13,905 bases of DNA from Deltaproteobacteria bacterium (GTDB lineage: Bacteria; Desulfobacterota; SM23-61), in the NCBI GenBank assembly GCA_026388915.1, contig JAPLIW010000745.1:1-13905 (forward strand), in the 5' to 3' direction. Shown here piece after piece: positions 1 through 4,388 of this stretch. The notes under the pieces were generated by a model, which was given only the letters and a program-made list of their open reading frames with translations, was not told where the DNA came from and searched no databases. Position 1 is the stretch's first letter. Each line of letters begins with the position of its first letter. The translations under genes were made by a program, and so were the position numbers.

Positions 1-953
1 CCGAAGGCCACGCCGTGGTCCACGGAAGTGCGGATGATGGGCAGGCCCATGGTCATGTTGATCCCGCTCATCTTGTCCCATTCTTTGCCCCCGGGTTTCA
101 TGGAGAACCCAACCAGTTTCACGGCGATATGCCCCTGGTCATGGTACATGGCTACCACGGCGTCATACTGTTTGCCCTTCATCTTGGTGAAGACCGTGTC
201 GGGCGGGACGGGACCGTCCACAATCCACCCCAATTTTTTCGCCTCTTCGATGGCCGGGGTTATTTCGGTTTTTTCTTCGTCCCCGAAGAGACCTTCTTCC
301 CCGGAATGGGGGTTCAGGCCGGCGACTCCGATACGGGGGTTTTCGATTCCCAGCTGTTTCAGAACTTCGTAGGTCAGGCGGATAACCGTGAAGACCCGGT
401 CCTTCTTGATCCGGTCGCAGGCCTTTCTCATGGAGGTATGAGTGGTTACATGGGATACGCGGAAAGGCCCATGAGCCAGGAGCATGGCGTATTCCTTGGT
501 GTTGGTGAGATGGGCCAGGAGCTCGGTGTGGCCGGCATAGTGGAACCCGGCCTTGTTGATGGCCTCTTTGTGGATGGGCGCGGTCACGATGGCGCCCACC
601 TTGCCTTCCAGGGCCAGGGCTACGGCTTTCTGGATGTACTCGACCGCCGCTTTGCCGGGCATGGGGTCCACCTTCCCGTGTTTCAGCCTGGGGAGGTCGA
701 TATTCTTCAAATCCAGAACGGGGATCAGCAACGGGTCGTCCTGGGCCTGTTCGACCTGCGCGATGGGCTGAATTTTTAAATCGCTTTTGGCTATGGAAAG
801 GGCCTGCTCCATGGTCCCGGCGTCCCCGATGACGATGGGAAGGGCTTTCCGGCGCAGGTCTTTGCGCTCCAGGGCTTTGACAATAATCTCCGGGCCGATT
901 CCGGCGGCGTCGCCCATGGTAATGGCAATGGGAACTTTAGCTTTCTTTCTCAT
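1..953 (-). CDS. pdxA2: PdxA-family 4-phosphate dehydrogenase, probably PdxA2 (D-threonate 4-phosphate type); 3' end cut by window edge
   Basis: NAD-dependent dehydrogenase of the PdxA family. It begins MRKKAKVPIAITMGDAAGIG, the typical PdxA N-terminus. The three metal-binding histidines are visible: H142 in AGHTE, H216 in GLNPHSGE and H271 in YHDQG. TAPIHKEAI lies near residues 123-131. The last readable stretch is GLPIIRTSVDHG; 317 codons are present, and judged against about 330 residues for the family only some 10-25 residues are missing. The ATG at 953 follows a GAGG ribosome site and overlaps the end of the upstream kinase gene by 17 bases, so the two are very likely co-translated. Classical PdxA makes vitamin B6 from 4-phosphohydroxythreonine. 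A PdxA paralogue paired with a DUF1537 kinase usually oxidises a 4-phosphotetronate such as D-threonate 4-phosphate, giving dihydroxyacetone phosphate and CO2. The family call is secure; the catabolic substrate is inferred from the neighbour. Confidence 0.9.
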   Translation of the reverse strand, partial: MRKKAKVPIAITMGDAAGIGPEIIVKALERKDLRRKALPIVIGDAGTMEQALSIAKSDLKIQPIAQVEQAQDDPLLIPVLDLKNIDLPRLKHGKVDPMPGKAAVEYIQKAVALALEGKVGAIVTAPIHKEAINKAGFHYAGHTELLAHLTNTKEYAMLLAHGPFRVSHVTTHTSMRKACDRIKKDRVFTVIRLTYEVLKQLGIENPRIGVAGLNPHSGEEGLFGDEEKTEITPAIEEAKKLGWIVDGPVPPDTVFTKMKGKQYDAVVAMYHDQGHIAVKLVGFSMKPGGKEWDKMSGINMTMGLPIIRTSVDHGVAF

Positions 954-2193
954 GATTTCCTCGCAGGTACTGGATGATCCGCCAGAGGGCGTCTTTTTCG
1001 CCGAACCCCCCCGCTTTGGTTACCGTACGGAGTCCCTTGAAGGGCCCATCCGTTAAAATACTGCAGGGAATTCCCGGCAAAACCTCTTCTTCAATAAGCA
1101 GGGCCGAAGAGGAGAGCCGCTCGCAAACCCCCATGGCCAGGTCTCCTCCGGTAAGAACGAGGCCCCCAAGCCGGACCTTTCCCAGGAGGTGAACCGCCGC
1201 CTTTCCCAGGATCCTGGGGATCATCGTTTCTTTTCCGGGAAGATGCTTCTGAAACGTCGTGGTGAGAATCGCGCCGTCTCCCTTCGCAAGAACCTCCACG
1301 AGGTTTTGAGCGGCTGCTTTGGCCTCCGATCCTGAAGTCCGGGGATTCGTTAAACGGCCCAGGTCCGGTTCCACCAGGGGAAAACGGGAATGATTCCTGG
1401 CCATCTCGATCTGGTCGGCGGTCGTGGGATTGCGGCTGGCGGAGATGATCAGGAGGGGGCGCCGGGGCCCCTTTTTCCTCAGCTTCCTGGATGAACGGCG
1501 GACAGTAAGATTCAGTTCATCGGCGAGTCCCACCGAGCCGCAGGGGAGAACCCGGCCGGACAGGAGGTTGCAGGCCTGGGCGATGATCTTCAAATCGGAT
1601 TGCAAAACCGCATCCAGCGACAGGAGGCGCGCCGGAGTCTCTTGGATCTTTTGAGCCAGATGGGAAGCTCCTCTTCTCACTTCTTCGATTCCGATGAAGC
1701 CCACTTGTTCTCCGGTTTCTTTCTCCAGTAAACTGGAAACCCTGGATGTCCAGATAGGATGAAAGGGGTCCCGGGCATAGGCGGTCTTCAGCAGCGGGGT
1801 CCCGTGAACCCGGAGAATTCCCCCTTCCACCGCCAGGCCCATTACCGGCACGGTGGGCACCACAACGGCTTTGGCGATTCTCTGGGCGTTCAGGATCGCC
1901 AGGGCCTCTTTTCCCACGTTGCCCCGCATGGTGGAGTCAATTTTTTTATAAATTCCCCCGGCTTTTAGCCGTCGGCAGATTCGATAAACCCTGCGGTAAG
2001 CAACGTCTCCCGGGAGATTGCGGCTGTTGGTATTGAGAACCAACGCCTGGGCTTTGGGCGGGGGCTGGTTCCAGTCGAGGGGAACGATGGTGATCAGCCC
2101 TTTTTTCCGGAATTGGAGCCCCGTGTCCAGGGATCCCGTCAGGTCATCGGCTATCAGGGCAATCTCGGGAATGTTTTTGGGCGTGTTCATCAC
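937..2193 (-). CDS. dtnK: DUF1537 four-carbon acid-sugar kinase (D-threonate/D-erythronate kinase-like)
   Basis: ATP-dependent kinase of the DUF1537 family, which phosphorylates C4 sugar acids. Visible motifs, in order: IADDLTGSLDTG (residues 14-25, substrate side), KKIDSTMRGNVG (83-94), CGSVGLADEL (218-227) and, in the nucleotide-binding C-terminal domain, LTGGDLA (347-353) and KAGGFG (393-398). At 418 residues it is a full-length single protein. The start is GTG at 2193 or the adjacent ATG at 2190; no strong ribosome site precedes either. It is the first gene of a minus-strand pair and its stop lies inside the start region of the PdxA-like gene, so the product is probably oxidised by that enzyme. 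The pairing matches known D-threonate utilisation (kinase, then PdxA2 yielding dihydroxyacetone phosphate). The exact substrate (D-threonate, D-erythronate or another tetronate) cannot be read from sequence. No transporter or regulator for it lies in this window. Confidence 0.88.
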   Translation of the reverse strand: MMNTPKNIPEIALIADDLTGSLDTGLQFRKKGLITIVPLDWNQPPPKAQALVLNTNSRNLPGDVAYRRVYRICRRLKAGGIYKKIDSTMRGNVGKEALAILNAQRIAKAVVVPTVPVMGLAVEGGILRVHGTPLLKTAYARDPFHPIWTSRVSSLLEKETGEQVGFIGIEEVRRGASHLAQKIQETPARLLSLDAVLQSDLKIIAQACNLLSGRVLPCGSVGLADELNLTVRRSSRKLRKKGPRRPLLIISASRNPTTADQIEMARNHSRFPLVEPDLGRLTNPRTSGSEAKAAAQNLVEVLAKGDGAILTTTFQKHLPGKETMIPRILGKAAVHLLGKVRLGGLVLTGGDLAMGVCERLSSSALLIEEEVLPGIPCSILTDGPFKGLRTVTKAGGFGEKDALWRIIQYLRGNHEKES

Positions 2194-2260
2194 GAGTTAA
2201 GCTAACAAAAAAAAGGTGCCAGGGCAAGCGATTTCAAATTCGAAAGGCGCAAGAAAAATT

Positions 2261-2400
2261 TAACCGCAGAGTACGCAGAGACCGCAGAGTTTAAACAGAA
2301 AAAAGGAATGGAATGGTTGGTAATACAATGGGTTTCCCAATATTCCATCACTCCAATTTTCCAGTCATCCTCTCTGCGTCCTCCCGTATCTCTGCGGTTT
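2261..2400. repeat. CGCAGAG-family inverted repeat with nested GGAAT-family hairpin
   Basis: The left arm (2261-2290) reads TAACCGCAGAG, tACGCAGAG, aCCGCAGAG. The right arm (2370-2400) is the inverse, CTCTGCGTC...ATCTCTGCGGTTT. Between them sits a second, sequence-unrelated inverted repeat (2304-2362). Read directly; the same word family recurs at 2485, 3254, 3648 and 13689. Confidence 0.85.
2304..2362. repeat. GGAAT-family hairpin nested inside the CGCAGAG repeat
   Basis: The left side has GGAATGGAATGGTTGG and an ACAATGGG; the right side has CCCAATATTCCATCACTCC, with only TTT between GGG and CCC. It is related to the better preserved element at 7054-7186 before cysS. Pairing is imperfect. 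Confidence 0.65.
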
Positions 2401-2484
2401 GGGGTTCTTTTCTCCTTTTGGGAATCAAGCTCTTTCTTCCCCTCGCTGCTCCGCATATGAAGACAAGAGGGTGAACAAAGAGGA

Positions 2485-2627
2485 AGCGGAGAACGCAGAG
2501 ATCCTTTTCTGAAAGTCCCTCGGGAGTTTTAGGCTTGCGGAAAGCGTTGGAAATGACCCCCTTTTTTCCTTGCACCTTGGCCTTTGGTCGTTTATATCTC
2601 TGCGTGCTCCGCGATCTCTGCGGTTAA
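2485..2627. repeat. Second CGCAGAG-family inverted pair
   Basis: The left arm GCGGAGAACGCAGAGAT (2486-2502) and the inverse of the right arm, GCGGAGCACGCAGAGAT (within 2596-2627), differ at one base in 17. The right arm continues into CTCTGCGGTTAAG. The spacer is about 95 bases and shows no gene. Confidence 0.8.
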
Positions 2628-2634
2628 GTTTTTT

Positions 2635-2652
2635 CTTCCGAATTCCGCATTT
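2635..2652. repeat. Single reversed copy of the GGAATTCGG-type repeat
   Basis: CTTCCGAATTCCGCATT is the inverse of AATGCGGAATTCGGAAG and matches the word array after cysS (8685-8712). It is short, so chance cannot be excluded. Confidence 0.4.
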
Positions 2653-2660
2653 GCCGGGCC

Positions 2661-2688
2661 TTGACAAAAGGCGGGAACATGATATAAA
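2661..2688 (+). promoter_or_regulatory. Sigma-70-type promoter for tadA
   Basis: A perfect TTGACA (2661-2666) and TATAAA (2683-2688) are separated by 16 bases. The expected transcription start, about 2694-2696, falls on the ATG at 2693. Either the message is nearly leaderless or translation begins further in, for example at TTG 2795 or ATG 2819. Confidence 0.6.
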
Positions 2689-2692
2689 GAAA

Positions 2693-3289
2693 ATGAATTT
2701 TTTCAAAAGGATTCGTCACCCAGAGGGTCCCCTTTCGCCAGGTAATTTCCCCGCCGGGAAGGAATACGGAGAGCCGACCATCGATCTTCGGCCTTTGGAC
2801 AGCGAAGACGCGCAGTTCATGCGGATTGCCCTTGAAGAGGCCGGGATGGCCGGAAAAGAAGGGGAAGTACCCATCGGGGCGGTTTTGGTCCTGGGAGGAG
2901 AAATCATCGGGCGCGGTCGAAACCGCCCCATCTCCATGGCCGATCCTTCGGCTCACGCAGAGATTCTTGCCCTTCGCGAAGGGGCGGCGCGAGTCAAAAA
3001 TTATCGGCTCCCCGGCAGCACTCTGTATGTGACCCTCGAGCCGTGCGTCATGTGCACGGGGGCCATTCTCCAGGCGAGGGTGGGTCGCCTGGTATTCGGA
3101 GCTGAAGATCCCAAGGGGGGCGCCGTTTCCTCCCTTTTTTCTCTGCTGGAAGACCCCCGGCTCAATCACCGGGTGGAGGTGGCTTCGGGGATTCTTCAGG
3201 AAGAGTGCCGGGAACTCCTGCAACGCTTCTTCCGGGAACGACGACAGAAAAATTTAACCGCAGAGAACGCAGAGGACGCAGAGGGTTAA
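2693..3289 (+). CDS. tadA: tRNA-specific adenosine deaminase TadA
   Basis: Zinc-dependent deaminase that converts A34 to inosine in the anticodon of tRNA-Arg(ACG). Counting from ATG 2693 (198 residues), the active site is H88-A-E90 with zinc ligands C118 and C121 in LEPCVMC. EVPIGAVLV (58-66), NYRLPGSTLYVTLEP and NHRVEVASGIL are family hallmarks. The catalytic domain begins near residue 42 (FMRIALEEA), so the first 35-40 residues are extra. The true start may be TTG 2795 or ATG 2819 (156 residues), both nearer the family length of about 165. None has a clear ribosome site; the promoter position also leaves this open. The last ten or so residues (LTAENAEDAEG) are encoded by a dispersed repeat at 3254-3288 that also brings the stop codon. 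It stands ahead of the SRP RNA and dnaX-ebfC-recR, an arrangement known from B. subtilis and others. Confidence 0.93.
   Translation: MNFFKRIRHPEGPLSPGNFPAGKEYGEPTIDLRPLDSEDAQFMRIALEEAGMAGKEGEVPIGAVLVLGGEIIGRGRNRPISMADPSAHAEILALREGAARVKNYRLPGSTLYVTLEPCVMCTGAILQARVGRLVFGAEDPKGGAVSSLFSLLEDPRLNHRVEVASGILQEECRELLQRFFRERRQKNLTAENAEDAEG
3254..3288 (+). repeat. CGCAGAG-family repeat arm overlapping the 3' end of tadA
   Basis: TTAACCGCAGAGAACGCAGAG followed by GACGCAGAGGG. It is the forward arm; reverse arms lie at 3450-3466 and 3648-3666. It encodes the C-terminal tail of TadA. Confidence 0.85.
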
Positions 3290-3334
3290 ATTAAAAGAAC
3301 CAAATTGATAATCTCGTAGAAGGTCTGTTGGATC

Positions 3335-3403
3335 ATCACCCCGGCGAAAGCCGAGGTCCAGAACATCTTGAAATAACTGGATTCCGGCTTTCGCCGGAAT
3401 GAC
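3335..3403. repeat. Composite palindrome, copy A (CACCCCGGCGAAAGCCG ... CCGGCTTTCGCCGGAATGAC)
   Basis: The left arm TCACCCCGGCGAAAGCCGAGG and right arm CTGGATTCCGGCTTTCGCC each form a small hairpin, and the two arms are also inverse to each other over about 27 bases (ends TCA...TGA). A second copy is at 13797-13874. The right half, CTGGATTCCGGCTTTCGCCG plus GAATGACG, is identical in both copies. Confidence 0.85.
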
Positions 3404-3449
3404 GGATGAAGTGACCTTTGCAAGAACCTCTATTATTTATATTTCATTT

Positions 3450-3466
3450 TCTCTGTGTTCTCTGTA
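3450..3466. repeat. Reverse arm of the CGCAGAG/CACAGAG repeat
   Basis: TCTCTGTGTTCTCTGTA reads inversely as ACAGAGAACACAGAG, a variant of the arm at 3254. Confidence 0.6.
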
Positions 3467-3526
3467 CTACTAACGTGCAGACTCTCTAAATTTTGTAAAG
3501 AATTTTTGGGTGGGAAACGCATCTCT

Positions 3527-3576
3527 GAAATCCCCCCCAACCCCCCTTTAGAAAAGGGGGGCGAAGGGGGGATTTC
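3527..3576. repeat. C-run/G-run palindrome
   Basis: GAAATCCCCCCCAACCCCCC, then TTTAGAAAA, then GGGGGGCGAAGGGGGGATTTC. The arms pair over about 22 bases with a tiny loop. I recognise this as a widespread dispersed palindrome in several bacterial phyla, often mis-translated as PPLEKGGEGGI. No T-run follows it, so it is not a standard terminator. Confidence 0.85.
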
Positions 3577-3647
3577 CGGGATCACCCGTAACCCTGAGCA
3601 AAACTCTTCCAGAAGGATGACCTGTTTTTGGCTGCGGCTGCGCCGCG

Positions 3648-3666
3648 CTGTGTGCTCTGTGGTTAA
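3648..3666. repeat. Reverse arm of the CGCAGAG/CACAGAG repeat
   Basis: CTGTGTGCTCTGTGGTTAA is the inverse of TTAACCACAGAGCACACAG and could be the partner of the forward arm at the end of tadA. It ends 15 bases before the tRNA-Ser gene. Confidence 0.65.
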
Positions 3667-3681
3667 AAGTGGTCGTTGTAC

Positions 3682-3775
3682 GGAGAGGTACCGAAGTGGT
3701 CGTAACGGGGTCGACTCGAAATCGACTTGGGGGCCAAAAGCTCTCACGTGGGTTCGAATCCCACCCTCTCCGCCA
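3682..3775 (+). tRNA. tRNA-Ser (anticodon CGA)
   Basis: The acceptor stem GGAGAGG pairs with CCTCTCC, followed by discriminator G and an encoded CCA. The anticodon stem GTCGA/TCGAC encloses loop CTCGAAA, giving anticodon CGA at 3717-3719 (reads UCG). A long variable arm (GGGGGCcaaaaGCTCTC type), typical of class II tRNA-Ser, and a T-arm GTGGG-TTCGAAT-CCCAC are clear. Confidence 0.96.
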
Positions 3776-3788
3776 AAAGGATTGAATT

Positions 3789-3882
3789 GGACACAGATAA
3801 ACACAGATTTGAAAAATATAATTGAAATCTAAAATTACTCGATAGTTTTTTCTCTGTGTTCATCTGTATTTATCTGTGTCCC
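3789..3882. repeat. CACAGATAAA-family inverted repeat after tRNA-Ser(CGA)
   Basis: The left arm GGACACAGATAAACACAGAT (3789-3808) matches the inverse of the right arm, GGACACAGATAAATACAGAT (3863-3882), with one mismatch in 20. The right side extends to CTCTGTG at 3852. A second copy lies at 4069-4179. Confidence 0.9.
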
Positions 3883-3906
3883 ACTAATTTGAATTTTTGC
3901 AGTTGC

Positions 3907-4000
3907 GGAGAGATGACCGAGCTGGCCGATGGTGCACGACTGGAAATCGTGTGTTCTGCCAAAAGCGGGACCGAGGGTTCGAATCCCTCTCTCTCCGCCA
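3907..4000 (+). tRNA. tRNA-Ser (anticodon GGA)
   Basis: The acceptor stem GGAGAGA pairs with TCTCTCC, then G and an encoded CCA. The anticodon stem CACGA/TCGTG holds loop CTGGAAA, anticodon GGA at 3942-3944 (reads UCC and UCU). The variable arm GTTCTGCcaaaaGCGGGAC and T-arm GAGGG-TTCGAAT-CCCTC complete a class II tRNA-Ser. Confidence 0.96.
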
Positions 4001-4004
4001 CTAA

Positions 4005-4053
4005 CCACGTAGGGTTCGTGGCAGCCGTGAACTCAACGTAGTTCACGGCGCCA
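4005..4053. repeat. Hairpin downstream of tRNA-Ser(GGA)
   Basis: GTGGCAGCCGTGAACT (4018-4033) pairs with AGTTCACGGCGCCAC (4040-4054 region) with one bulge and loop CAACGT. A small overlapping hairpin CCACG/CGTGG lies at 4005-4021, giving two alternative folds. A-runs rather than T-runs follow, so a Rho-independent terminator for the tRNA is not clearly supported. Confidence 0.65.
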
Positions 4054-4068
4054 CAAAAAATTATAATT

Positions 4069-4179
4069 GGACACAGATAAACGCAGATTTTAAAGAAAAA
4101 TGCAGAAGTATTTGGAACTATTTTTTGAAATCAATCCATGTTCTGACTCATTTGTTTTCTCTGTGTTTATCTGTGTCCC
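4069..4179. repeat. CACAGATAAA-family inverted repeat before the SRP RNA
   Basis: The left arm GGACACAGATAAACGCAGAT (4069-4088) and the right arm CTGTGTTTATCTGTGTCC (4161-4178) are inverse to each other. This is the second copy of the element at 3789-3882, with a longer and different central spacer. Confidence 0.88.
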
Positions 4180-4193
4180 AATAAAATTTTTAT

Positions 4194-4295
4194 GATAGCC
4201 GGGTCCTGCGCAACGAAACGTTACTAACCCCGTCAGATCCGGAAGGAAGCAGCGGTCGTAACTTCTTTCGTGTGCCGCAGGGGAGCCTGGCTATC
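4194..4295 (+). ncRNA. ffs: Signal recognition particle RNA, small bacterial (4.5S) type
   Basis: The conserved domain IV core is present: GTCAGATCCGGAAGGAAGCAGC, here with the GGAA tetraloop and asymmetric loop that bind the Ffh M domain. The ends GATAGCC and GGCTATC pair, and further helix bases (GGGTCCTGCG with CGCAGG and GAGCC) continue the single long hairpin. It works with Ffh and FtsY to target membrane proteins co-translationally. There is no Alu domain, so it is the short form. A TAAAAT box at 4182-4187 is a possible -10. Placement just before dnaX is a common bacterial arrangement. Confidence 0.95.
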
Positions 4296-4313
4296 ACCCC
4301 CATAAACAGCGGA

Positions 4314-4377
4314 GCGCATAGAGCATAGCGCCAAGAGGAAAGAGGGTGGCTATGGGCTATGCGCTTTGCCCTATGCC
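4314..4377. repeat. GCGCATAG-family inverted repeat in front of dnaX
   Basis: The left arm GCGCATAGAGCATAGCGCC (4314-4332) faces the right arm GGCTATGGGCTATGCGC (4348-4364), which continues with TTTGCCCTATGCC. Both arms repeat a CATAG word. An in-frame ATG at 4359 inside the right arm is repeat sequence, which argues for the dnaX start at 4389. Confidence 0.75.
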
Positions 4378-4388
4378 TGGAAGTCGAG

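Larger units (their letters stand above)
2194..2692. other. Gene-free divergent region between the kinase and tadA, filled with inverted repeats
   Basis: About 500 bases separate two divergently transcribed genes. I see no convincing protein gene here. Open frames that cross it are low-complexity translations of the repeats. It holds two inverted pairs of the CGCAGAG repeat (one with a GGAAT-type hairpin nested inside), a lone reversed copy of the GGAATTCGG-type repeat, and a promoter for tadA at its right edge. The kinase promoter must lie at the left end, but no good match was found. Confidence 0.7.
3290..3681. other. Gene-free region between tadA and the first tRNA-Ser gene
   Basis: About 390 bases with no supportable protein gene. 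It contains a composite palindrome (3335-3403), a C-run/G-run hairpin (3527-3576) and two reverse arms of the CGCAGAG family (3450-3466, 3648-3666). Apparent open frames on both strands here run through the palindromes and into the tRNA and are not genes. Confidence 0.7.

Noticed and set aside
15..1056. Plus-strand open frames opposite pdxA2 and the kinase
   Set aside because: The minus strand gives a complete PdxA and DUF1537 pattern; the plus frames have no recognisable domain.
2194..2235. Sigma-54-like TGGCAC upstream of the kinase gene on the minus strand
   Set aside because: TGGCACC is followed by T8 and GTTAGC, so the GC-type -12 element is displaced by about two bases and not GC; spacing does not fit.
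3433..4041. Open frames across the tRNA-Ser genes on both strands, some starting or ending in familiar-looking protein text
   Set aside because: They are translations of tRNA-Ser genes and palindromes, a well-known source of false proteins; the tRNA folds explain the sequence.
4018..4060. Rho-independent terminator after tRNA-Ser(GGA)
   Set aside because: The hairpin is good but is followed by A-runs on the plus strand, not T-runs.
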